A stretch of 20,973 nt of DNA, taken from the IMG/VR virus record IMGVR_UViG_3300020474_000158, positions 1 to 20,973 of that record; one strand, written 5' to 3'. How positions within the stretch are numbered: position 1 is the first letter of the stretch; each line of letters starts with the position of its first letter. The stretch comes from a virus. Under the pieces are notes generated by a model, which was given only the letters and a program-made list of their open reading frames with translations, had not been told where the DNA came from and did no database searches. The position numbers and the translations under genes were made by a program. This document shows positions 1 through 6,580 of this stretch, one piece after another.

Positions 1-508
1 GTGTTGGTGGAGGAGTAAGGTCTCTAGGCGAGTCTGGTGGATCTACATGCGGTTCAGGAGTAAAGACTATTGGCTCGTCCTTCACCTCACGGACTTCAGG
101 TAGATTTTTAAGTGGTCCGATAGTTTCAGGAACTGTGGGTGTGGGGAAATTCGACGGCGTATCTGGCTTGGTTGGATCCTTTAAACCACTGGGACCAAGG
201 AATGGCGTTTGTGCAGCCACTTGCTTAATTGTTTTAAGACGCTTTGTGTTTTTCTTTACAGAGACACCTTTAATACGACCTTTTTTAAAAGCCTTAGGCT
301 TAACCGATTTAGAGCTTTTTTTAATAAGGTTAGCAAGACGCTTAGATGAACCTTGGTAGCCACCCTTTTTAGCACTACTGCGAATAGTTTTAAGCTCTCT
401 TTTTGAAAGCTTTTTGTCTTTAAGAGCAATACTTAGCTGACTCTTAAGCTTCCGTTTGCCTTTTTTGTATTTATTTTTGTTTTTAAATCCTTTGTAACGT
501 TTAGCCAT
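1..508 (-). CDS. Lys/Arg-rich then Pro-rich hypothetical protein (partial, runs off the left edge)
   Basis: An open frame from ATG at 508 continues without a stop to base 1, giving at least 169 residues; the C-terminus lies outside the window. The product starts MAKRYKGFKNKNKYKKGKRK. Its first ~95 residues are extremely rich in Lys and Arg. After that it changes to a Pro/Asp/Glu-rich, probably disordered segment with repeated TP and PP pairs. The start lies two bases after the stop of the 194-aa gene, so the two are probably translated together. The basic half suggests nucleic-acid binding or a small virion component (T7 keeps small virion proteins such as gp6.7 and gp7.3 just before the portal gene), but I recognise no family. 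The coding call is firm because the frame stays open over 508 bases with consistent composition; the function is unknown. Confidence 0.8.
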   Translation of the reverse strand, partial: MAKRYKGFKNKNKYKKGKRKLKSQLSIALKDKKLSKRELKTIRSSAKKGGYQGSSKRLANLIKKSSKSVKPKAFKKGRIKGVSVKKNTKRLKTIKQVAAQTPFLGPSGLKDPTKPDTPSNFPTPTVPETIGPLKNLPEVREVKDEPIVFTPEPHVDPPDSPRDLTPPPT

Positions 509-510
509 GA

Positions 511-1095
511 TTAGTTCTTAAGGTCTTTTTTCAAGCCTTTGATAACGAGCTTTGCAGTGTTGTTAATAGGAGTAGAACCTTTAGCATACTTACGTACACT
601 CTTAGGTAGCTTAGGTTTTTTATAGTCAGACTTTTTAATTTTATCTGTCTTTAATTTTTTATTGGGATCTACTTTTTTGAGGAACGTGTCAGTTTTGTCA
701 AAGGAACTTTTGATACCACCTTTATACTGTCGCTCGTAGCTTGGTTTAAATTTAGGTTCCTTCTCGTCAGATGGGTCTTTGACAAACGCCTCTGTGATCT
801 GTTCTTTTGAATAGGCACCTTCAACATAACGCCAAGCTTCTTTATCCTGACTTCTTACTTGATAAGTAAATGACTCAAAAGCTCCACCAGGACCACGACC
901 TGCTAAGAAAGATTTCTTGACATCTGCCTTGTAGTCGTCCCTAAACTCCTTCCAGTCAGTTGCATCTTCAGGAGCATAAAGGGGATTGATGTTTTGGCTC
1001 TTAATCCTATCTTCCCATGTATCCATGAATTTACGGTAAGCCTTTTTGTTTCGCTGCTGCTCTTTTTCTGTTAGATCAGTAATGCTTTTCGTCAT
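511..1095 (-). CDS. Lys-rich hypothetical protein, 194 aa
   Basis: Complete ORF beginning MTKSITDLTEKEQQRNKKAY. The N-terminal ~105 residues are mixed-charge and probably folded, with aromatic residues and a short Gly-rich turn (GRGPGGAF). The last ~80 residues are dominated by Lys with Asp/Ser/Pro and look disordered. The ATG overlaps the end of the preceding gene by 20 bases, and the next Lys-rich gene starts two bases after its stop, so it belongs to one polycistronic unit downstream of the RNR genes. In T7-like phages this position, between nucleotide metabolism and the portal gene, holds small poorly characterised or virion-associated proteins. I do not recognise the family. Confidence 0.8.
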   Translation of the reverse strand: MTKSITDLTEKEQQRNKKAYRKFMDTWEDRIKSQNINPLYAPEDATDWKEFRDDYKADVKKSFLAGRGPGGAFESFTYQVRSQDKEAWRYVEGAYSKEQITEAFVKDPSDEKEPKFKPSYERQYKGGIKSSFDKTDTFLKKVDPNKKLKTDKIKKSDYKKPKLPKSVRKYAKGSTPINNTAKLVIKGLKKDLKN

Positions 1096-1273
1096 CGTTA
1101 TCGAGTCGGTTAGTTAACCACTCCACAACAGAACGTTGACCAGAGCGGTACATGATTTTTTCAATTGAATGCTCTGGAGATGGATTGACAACGGGGAAAC
1201 GTTCATCCATCTCAGACAGTACAGCTCTGGCCTCCATACCGAAGACCTCAAGCATATTGGGGGAGATTGACAT
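1076..1273 (-). CDS. Hypothetical protein, 65 aa
   Basis: Small ORF starting MSISPNMLEVFGMEARAVLS and ending in an acidic tail (DNDDEKHY). I chose the ATG at 1273; a TTG at 1285 would add four residues. It overlaps the end of the RNR beta gene by 26 bases and the start of the 194-aa gene by 20 bases. This dense packing supports it being real and translationally coupled. The segment GQRSVVEWLTNRLDND reads as one amphipathic helix. No signal peptide, membrane segment or metal motif is visible. Function unknown. Confidence 0.65.
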   Translation of the reverse strand: MSISPNMLEVFGMEARAVLSEMDERFPVVNPSPEHSIEKIMYRSGQRSVVEWLTNRLDNDDEKHY

Positions 1274-1961
1274 TGCTATGTTCAAAGAATGCAGGCATAC
1301 GTCCTGCTTTGGTTTCTGCTAGTTCAGGTGCTTTGCCTTCATACATGAGACGATCACTAGATGCAAGCCAGAATTGTTTGTCTAAATATTTATCAGATGA
1401 CTTACCCAAAGGTTGCATCACCCAATTGATAGTTGCCTTCCTGAGTTTATCAAGAGAAGGACTGATGTTATACCCCAGCTCAGTATGAACCAGACTATTG
1501 GCAGCCACATGAATTTGTTCATCTCTACTAATATCGGCACTTACTGTTCGCATACCAGCGTCACCATTAAAGCGAAAGAATGGTAGAAGAACGAAGAAAA
1601 TTGCACGCTCGGCAACCATTGCTTTGGTAATTGTGTGATCAGGATTCGCTTCCCAAGCAGCCTTAAGCCGTAGGGCTTCCGCTTCCGCTTTCTCATCAAC
1701 GCCGTAAGCAGAGGCAATGTAACCAAGTGCGACATCGTGATTCTCTTCGTCTGTGACATTAGATCGCAGGAGATCGCGCGATGCCTCTGGTACTTCAGTG
1801 GACAAAGCATCAGTAATAAAATCTCCCACAGGTAGTTCCATATGTCTCAAGGCAAGTGCACGGAAGATTGCTTCTTCTGCTCCGCTCTTGCATGTACCAG
1901 CACTCACTTGTACTGGTGTCCATTTGCGCTTTCGCGCTATTAGTTTTTGGTAAGGGTTCAT
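1248..1961 (-). CDS. nrdB: Class I ribonucleotide reductase beta-like subunit (ferritin-like)
   Basis: Product of 237 aa with the ligand pattern of a ferritin-like di-metal protein: E42 in the first helix, E72xxH75 (EENH), E118 and E148xxH151 (EQIH). This is the layout of the class I RNR radical-generating subunit, although spacing between the second and third ligands is much shorter than in E. coli NrdB (46 versus 89 residues). The residue four after the first His, where the radical tyrosine (Y122 in E. coli) would sit, is Leu79, so an unmodified tyrosyl-radical mechanism is unlikely. Its ATG overlaps the alpha stop as ATGA, implying coupled translation and a stoichiometric partner. From memory, cyanopodoviral RNRs once called class II have been reassigned to class I with such an adjacent beta gene. 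Confidence 0.85.
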   Translation of the reverse strand: MNPYQKLIARKRKWTPVQVSAGTCKSGAEEAIFRALALRHMELPVGDFITDALSTEVPEASRDLLRSNVTDEENHDVALGYIASAYGVDEKAEAEALRLKAAWEANPDHTITKAMVAERAIFFVLLPFFRFNGDAGMRTVSADISRDEQIHVAANSLVHTELGYNISPSLDKLRKATINWVMQPLGKSSDKYLDKQFWLASSDRLMYEGKAPELAETKAGRMPAFFEHSNVNLPQYA

Positions 1962-3340
1962 TCTTGACAATCACATTGAGGTTCATTAATTGACTCCTCA
2001 AATAGGTTGGCAAGATAATCATCAATATCCGACTCTTCAAGAGCAGCATACGCACTTGACTTATCTTGCACATCACCCATTACTTGGAGCGAATAATAGA
2101 GAGAAGTCTGGGGCGATTCCAACCACTCTTCAATAAAGTCCTCATCCATAGTGACCATATCTGACCACCAATTCTGAGAGTATCCGTGAAGAAGTCCAGT
2201 CCTATTCAACATTATCATTATGTTGTCGGAAACTTTCTTGAATGCCTCCCATCCGACAGCAGAGGCAATTTCCACGTCACCGTATTCATAAGTCTCGACA
2301 CCGAATGTGCCTGAGTCTCTGTCAACAGTGCGAGATATAGGTGGTGCAATTTCTGGGGTTGAAGTAAAACCATCAAGACCCTTTGAGCGGTAGCTACAAG
2401 ACGCTGTGGGAGCGATTGCAAATGCTCTGACCATATTGTGTGCACGGGCAACTTGAGCGGCACCCTTGATGCCTTCAGCAAGTTTTGTTGCCAGCACAAA
2501 AGCAGGTGATGCTTTTAGCTCTCCGTTGTTGTATTGCTCAAGGGCAGTTCCGAATTGCTTGTAGGTGATTCCATAGCGTCGGAGTAAGTTGGCAAGTCCC
2601 AGCATTCCGAGTCCAACTTGTCTGTCAGTTTCAGGGGGTTCATACTCTCCGCTATCCCCGACGCCAGTACGAGCGTGGAGGCCACACAATCCCTGCATAC
2701 CCTGAATGAAAGCGTCATAGATTGTGTCGAATTCACACGCAGACAGGTTGATATGTTGCAACAAGCACGTTCCGCGTGAGCGCAGGTAAACTTCAAGGCA
2801 GACGTTTCCATAAATACGTTCTCCTTCGTTATCGTATTTGACTTTGTTGAGCCACACATCACCACGCTTCATTGCATTTAGAAGCTTGGTACGTGTAATT
2901 ACATCCATGCCTTCCCACCACTCGGGTGTCATGTCAACACAACGTTTGACCCAAGGAAGTTGTTCACGTGGAGTATTGATAAATTCTTCGATGTCTTCAT
3001 GGTTTGCGTCAAGATGCAGCACAATAGCGCCGTTCTTATATCGCCCACCCCGTCGAAGAATTTCATTCATAGTTGAATATATTTTCCCGAATGACACAGG
3101 CCCAGAGGCAACAAGCCCTTCGCCATTATCGTGTCCTTTGGGTCGTAGTTTTGAGAGGTGGATGGCAACCCCTGCTCCGTTTCTGAGGGCGTGACTGGCG
3201 AAGCGCCAGCTGGCCTCGATGCCCTCTGGTCCCTCCATGCTGTCGTCGCACACGAAGACCGTACAGCTGACAGGAAGCCTTCCAGCGGGATCATCAATCC
3301 AAGATTGAACACGTCCAGTTCTTGAAATAGTATTAGGCAT
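1958..3340 (-). CDS. nrdA: Ribonucleotide reductase catalytic (alpha) subunit, short form
   Basis: Product of 460 aa that reduces ribonucleotides to deoxyribonucleotides for phage DNA synthesis. Key elements: first redox Cys in VSCTVFVC (C26), radical/substrate motif N179-x-C181-x-E183 (GNVCLE), partner Cys in GTCLL (C192), the PTASCS phosphate-binding loop (311-316), and a C-terminal Cys pair (C456, C458) that would accept electrons. A LYY pair at Y415-Y416 matches the class I radical-transfer tyrosines (Y730/Y731 in E. coli) and argues against class II. The N-terminus starts almost at the first redox Cys, so there is no ATP-cone and roughly 200 residues are missing relative to E. coli NrdA. 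I used ATG 3340, which overlaps the MazG stop by 8 bases; a TTG at 3346 is an alternative. Confidence 0.92.
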   Translation of the reverse strand: MPNTISRTGRVQSWIDDPAGRLPVSCTVFVCDDSMEGPEGIEASWRFASHALRNGAGVAIHLSKLRPKGHDNGEGLVASGPVSFGKIYSTMNEILRRGGRYKNGAIVLHLDANHEDIEEFINTPREQLPWVKRCVDMTPEWWEGMDVITRTKLLNAMKRGDVWLNKVKYDNEGERIYGNVCLEVYLRSRGTCLLQHINLSACEFDTIYDAFIQGMQGLCGLHARTGVGDSGEYEPPETDRQVGLGMLGLANLLRRYGITYKQFGTALEQYNNGELKASPAFVLATKLAEGIKGAAQVARAHNMVRAFAIAPTASCSYRSKGLDGFTSTPEIAPPISRTVDRDSGTFGVETYEYGDVEIASAVGWEAFKKVSDNIMIMLNRTGLLHGYSQNWWSDMVTMDEDFIEEWLESPQTSLYYSLQVMGDVQDKSSAYAALEESDIDDYLANLFEESINEPQCDCQE

Positions 3341-3713
3341 TAACAAGGTCGAGTAAATTAGGTGGTTGATAATTAGGTCCTTTCATGACCTTGCCGTCTT
3401 GACGGCGAATAGGTTTACCATCCAAACCAAGCTTGGACAGGTTTGATTTATGGACACGATCAAGTGCTTCCTCTAGATCCCATTCCATATTCTCAGCGTA
3501 TTGAAAGCAAACATAAACTAAATCTGCTAGCTCTTTGAGTTCCTGCTCAAAGCCTTCACGCATTGAATGTCGAAACTCAAGGTATTCTTCAGCGATCAAA
3601 TCCCGTTGCATAGTCCGGTTCGCCATCGAGTTCTGGATCCCATACGCTGTACGGAACTCGATCGCTTGATCGCTCAGACTCTTCTCTCTGCAGTGTTGTG
3701 TGGTGGAGTTCAT
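3333..3713 (-). CDS. mazG: MazG-like nucleotide pyrophosphohydrolase
   Basis: Product of 126 aa from ATG 3713, beginning MNSTTQHCREKSLSDQAIEF. It shows the all-alpha NTP-PPase pattern: FRTAYGI, then RDLIAEEYLEFRHS, then ELKELADLVYVCFQY. The EEYxEF and ExKELAD acidic residues form the Mg-binding site in this family. Such enzymes hydrolyse (d)NTPs or related nucleotides, and cyanophages commonly carry them. The C-terminal part (LDGKPIRRQDGKVMKGPNYQ) is typical of phage members. It overlaps the DUF3310 gene by 125 bases in another frame, which is unusual; an internal ATG at 3626 would cut the overlap to 38 bases but lose FRTAYGI. It sits directly before the RNR genes. Confidence 0.8.
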   Translation of the reverse strand: MNSTTQHCREKSLSDQAIEFRTAYGIQNSMANRTMQRDLIAEEYLEFRHSMREGFEQELKELADLVYVCFQYAENMEWDLEEALDRVHKSNLSKLGLDGKPIRRQDGKVMKGPNYQPPNLLDLVNA

Positions 3714-3888
3714 TTTCAAGATAGTGGATAGCCTTTTTAAGGTCTTCAATCTCTGTGTGAGTACTTTTGAAACCGGCTCTGCAAATATATTTAATAGCAT
3801 TGCCTCTAAAGTAATTAAGCCCTTGGTCTCGTATGAAGTCCCAGACTTCTATAGTTCCTCGGGTGTAATGTCTGGGTGAATCGGCCAT
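3589..3888 (-). CDS. DUF3310 family protein
   Basis: Product of 99 aa. The first ~62 residues carry the DUF3310 signature: HYTRGTIEVWDFIRDQGLNY, then FRGNAIKYICRAGFK and EIEDLKKAIHYLENEL. This small helical domain is common in tailed phages; some databases label members nucleotide kinases, but no P-loop is visible here and I do not endorse that label. The C-terminal ~35 residues overlap the MazG gene and are poorly structured, rich in Glu, Asp and Ser. It sits among nucleotide-metabolism genes, which fits a role in host takeover or dNTP supply, but that is inference. Start ATG 3888 overlaps the previous gene's end by 40 bases. Confidence 0.8.
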   Translation of the reverse strand: MADSPRHYTRGTIEVWDFIRDQGLNYFRGNAIKYICRAGFKSTHTEIEDLKKAIHYLENELHHTTLQREESERSSDRVPYSVWDPELDGEPDYATGFDR

Positions 3889-4085
3889 TGTTTGACTAAG
3901 TTGCTTACGGTATTTGATAAAATAAAGTTCTGCCTTTGTAAGGCAACAAAGACAGAGATGATGTCATCTTTACTAGCCTCAGCTAGATAGTCATCAATCC
4001 TTCTCAGCTTGAACTGCTGCTCCATCGTTAATTCGATAACCGGCGGCGGGGGTCCAAGGAATGACGGCTCTGTTGATTGGGTCAT
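3849..4085 (-). CDS. Hypothetical protein, 78 aa
   Basis: Starts MTQSTEPSFLGPPPPVIELT. A Pro-rich N-terminus is followed by a helix-rich segment (MEQQFKLRRIDDYLAEASKD) and a C-terminal Pro/Ile-rich end. I chose ATG 4085, which overlaps the end of the exonuclease gene by 92 bases. A later ATG at 4025 would give 58 aa and drop the Pro-rich part, and a TTG at 4112 would add nine residues. No clear Shine-Dalgarno sequence helps decide. It lies between exonuclease and DUF3310 in an unbroken run of overlapping genes. Function unknown. Confidence 0.6.
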   Translation of the reverse strand: MTQSTEPSFLGPPPPVIELTMEQQFKLRRIDDYLAEASKDDIISVFVALQRQNFILSNTVSNLVKQWPIHPDITPEEL

Positions 4086-4761
4086 AGTCTTCACTGGTAA
4101 GAATTCGTGCAAGACGTGCGTTCATCAATGCAGCATCTTCATCGAGATCTTTACTTGTAAAGGCTTTGACAACTGTCTCCCAGCTGTACCCATCCTCTTC
4201 AAACAAAGTCACTGCACGTTTCACACCAATGCCAGGTACGCCGCTGTAACCATCTGTCTGGTCACCGGCTAGTGTCTGGATCAAATGCCACTTGGCACCT
4301 TCTTCTGGTGTGACGTGAATCGTTTCGTCTAGGTTGTAGACACGTCCAGGTATCTGGCGCATGTCTTTATCTGGACTGACAATAATGTTACCTGGGTTAG
4401 CTGTAGCGTAGATGCCCATCGCATCATCAGCTTCCAGCTCATACATCCTGATAACTTCGTATTCTTTTTTTAGTTCTTCAATGACTCGGCGGTAACCACA
4501 CGGCTTCTTACGATTTCGATGGCCTTTGTATGCTGGGTAAATTTTTTTCCTAAAATTCCTGGCGTCACTGAAGAACAGGATGAGTTCGGGTGCATCCCAA
4601 ATAAACTCGTTTTTAATTCTATGTAGTTCTTTTAGAACATTTTTGTAGGCTTCGCTAAATTTACTGGTGACAAGGATGACATCATCACCCCAATCTATTT
4701 CTGTTTCAGCGGCAGCACAGGACTTGTAAACAATAAAGTCCGCGTCTACCAATAGTTTCAT
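3994..4761 (-). CDS. T7 gp6-like 5'-3' exonuclease (FEN/PIN fold)
   Basis: Product of 255 aa. Acidic metal-binding positions of a flap/5' nuclease follow in order: LLVDADFIVY near the N-terminus, FFSDARNFRKKIYPAYKGHR (single-strand/arch region), ELEADDAMGIYA, IVSPDKDMRQI, and the helix-hairpin-helix region LAGDQTDGYSGVPGIGVKRA. In T7, gp6 removes RNA primers and, with gp3, degrades host DNA to mononucleotides. The gene begins directly after the DNA polymerase stop (TGA then ATG without a gap), so the two are probably made together. Length is a little below T7 gp6 (about 300 aa). The assignment is secure. Confidence 0.93.
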   Translation of the reverse strand: MKLLVDADFIVYKSCAAAETEIDWGDDVILVTSKFSEAYKNVLKELHRIKNEFIWDAPELILFFSDARNFRKKIYPAYKGHRNRKKPCGYRRVIEELKKEYEVIRMYELEADDAMGIYATANPGNIIVSPDKDMRQIPGRVYNLDETIHVTPEEGAKWHLIQTLAGDQTDGYSGVPGIGVKRAVTLFEEDGYSWETVVKAFTSKDLDEDAALMNARLARILTSEDYDPINRAVIPWTPAAGYRINDGAAVQAEKD

Positions 4762-6033
4762 TCAATGTACCTCCGCCCAGTTTTGTCCGACCTTTGCCTC
4801 TGCTGCGACTGGAACTCTGAGGTTGTAGTACTCTCCAGCTGCTGCAGCGCTGTATACCAGGGATGCTGATAGATCTTTTGCGTCCCTAGGTTCGCATTCA
4901 AATTGCAGTTCGTCATGTATAAAGGCAAGCTGCGAACAACACAGCTTTGTTTGTTTAATAGTATCCTGGTTGATCACCATCCATCGCTTTGCGATGACTC
5001 CGGCTCCAGATTGTAATAGTGAATTAAGCGATTTGTGTGGGGAGTCAAGCAGAATTTTCCGTTTATCGAGTGAATAGACGAAACCTTGTTGGCCTCTTTT
5101 CTTAACGGCTTCAAGTAGATCTGCAAGTCCGTCAATAGCAGCAACAAACGCTGTACGAATCTCCTTACCTTTCTTTTTAGCTTTCGCATCGCTCATTTGA
5201 GCATCGAAGGAATGTCCAATTTTGGCGTTTCCAGCACCGTAGAGGAAGGCGTAAGTGATTGTTTTAACTTCGCGCCTGCTGATTCCAATTCTGTCTGCAT
5301 TGACTTGATGGATGTCTCCGTTGAGTAGTAATTCCGCATAGCGTCCCGCATCGTATTTAGCGAGGTAGTGAGCGAGCATCCGTAGCTCGATGCCACTAAG
5401 ATCGGCACCCACCATAACTTGACCAGGCGTTGCCTGAAAGAGTTGTCTGTATTCATGATCAGAAGGTACTTGGGCTAAGTTTGGTTTACGATGTGCACAT
5501 CTATGGGTAACTGTTGCAACTGAACAATGGTGATGTATACGATTAGATGTCGTACTCAGCTTCAGCCAAGCGTTCACGCCGTTCGACAACATCCCAAGCA
5601 TTTTCGTTACCGTCAAACATCTCGCAAACATCATAGAAATCTCTGACCCAATCTCGGTCAGAATAACTTCGTCTACGACTGGCTTCCCAGTAGCTGTCTC
5701 CTGCTTTGGCTTCCAGCCATAGAATGTTGTTAATATCCATGCGATGTGATCTCTTGATGATGGGCTTAATTCTTTCAGTCGAGTGAAGGTTGCGCCTTCG
5801 ATGTAGCCGCTAGTCTTGTTATTTCGCTTTGGAGTGAATTCAGCTCCTCCGACGTAAGGGTGCCTTTGTCGAAGTACCTTTTCAAGATCTTGAAGTTCTT
5901 GTTGGAGAGCCGATGTAAGTTGCCATGCAGCCCGTTCATCGAAATACCAACCGTGTCGTTCTTGTTCACTTAGGATTTTTGCTACGGTGTGCTCTAACGC
6001 AACCCACTCAGGTAGGGGTGGAAGTGGTCGCAT
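4762..6033 (-). CDS. DNA polymerase, family A polymerase domain (T7 gp5 C-terminal part)
   Basis: Product of 423 aa with motif A VGADLSGIELRML (catalytic D211), motif B RREVKTITYAFLYGA (K257, Y265) and motif C IHDELQFE (D374). The ends match T7 gp5: QERHG near the N-terminus and GQNWAEVH at the C-terminus. The T7 thioredoxin-binding insertion before SSRDHI is reduced to roughly 35-40 residues. The 3'-5' exonuclease domain is not in this frame; it is encoded just upstream and the ORFs overlap by 40 bases, with the polymerase frame at -1 relative to the exonuclease. ATG 6033 is the first ATG available and lacks a visible Shine-Dalgarno. A -1 frameshift or one missing base would fuse both into a ~582-aa enzyme. 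Confidence 0.93.
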   Translation of the reverse strand: MRPLPPLPEWVALEHTVAKILSEQERHGWYFDERAAWQLTSALQQELQDLEKVLRQRHPYVGGAEFTPKRNNKTSGYIEGATFTRLKELSPSSRDHIAWILTTFYGWKPKQETATGKPVVDEVILTEIGSEISMMFARCLTVTKMLGMLSNGVNAWLKLSTTSNRIHHHCSVATVTHRCAHRKPNLAQVPSDHEYRQLFQATPGQVMVGADLSGIELRMLAHYLAKYDAGRYAELLLNGDIHQVNADRIGISRREVKTITYAFLYGAGNAKIGHSFDAQMSDAKAKKKGKEIRTAFVAAIDGLADLLEAVKKRGQQGFVYSLDKRKILLDSPHKSLNSLLQSGAGVIAKRWMVINQDTIKQTKLCCSQLAFIHDELQFECEPRDAKDLSASLVYSAAAAGEYYNLRVPVAAEAKVGQNWAEVH

Positions 6034-6509
6034 AGTTTTGTTGTTACTTTTACGTCTTGTTTGCAGTAGTCCTGCATGTCTTGTGACCAGTTTTTCCAGT
6101 CTGTAGTCTTACCAAACTCGCCTTTGTATTCACCTAGTCGGTGACCGTAGGATTCAAGTGAGTGGCGTCCATACAGCTGTATTGGCATGTGGTGAATGTT
6201 GCGAACTTGATCTCTTTTGAGCATGTCTGTGTGATACAAACGTGACAACAAAAGAGTGTCTACAACTAAGGCTGTGCAATTAAACCACGGGTAGATTTTT
6301 TCAATGACTGGAATGTCATAAGCAAGCACGTTATGACCAGCGATAATTTCAGCACCTTCCAATACTTGAACACCGCGAACAATTGGTTCTTCGTTACCTT
6401 GATCGTTATACGTGTATGTTTGATCAGCTTCTGAGTCGTAGATGACCAGACAATGGATACAGGTAACATCATTTAGAAGACCGTCGGTCTCCAGATCGAA
6501 CACCAGCAT
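5994..6509 (-). CDS. DNA polymerase 3'-5' exonuclease (proofreading) domain as a separate ORF
   Basis: Product of 171 aa beginning MLVFDLETDGLLNDVTCIHC, corresponding to the N-terminal part of T7 gp5. Exo I is FDLETDG (D5, E7), Exo II includes AGHNVLAYDIPVI, and Exo III is DYCKQDVKVT (Y148, D152), so the proofreading site looks intact. I chose ATG 6509, which puts the DxE motif at the same residues as in T7 gp5; TTG 6533 would add eight residues. The frame ends in TAG at 5994, 40 bases inside the polymerase ORF. Physiologically it should work with the polymerase domain, either as one frameshift product or as two polypeptides. It follows the helicase gene by 71 bases. Confidence 0.9.
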   Translation of the reverse strand: MLVFDLETDGLLNDVTCIHCLVIYDSEADQTYTYNDQGNEEPIVRGVQVLEGAEIIAGHNVLAYDIPVIEKIYPWFNCTALVVDTLLLSRLYHTDMLKRDQVRNIHHMPIQLYGRHSLESYGHRLGEYKGEFGKTTDWKNWSQDMQDYCKQDVKVTTKLCDHFHPYLSGLR

Positions 6510-6580
6510 TTTTCCAAATGTAAGTTTTATCAATAAATTGTGCCCGCTTTACCATCTCAGGAGTTGGCGGATTAGGACGC

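Noticed and set aside
6469-6555. 28-aa minus-strand ORF between helicase and exonuclease domain
   Set aside because: Half of it overlaps the well-supported exonuclease domain in another frame, and there is no other support.
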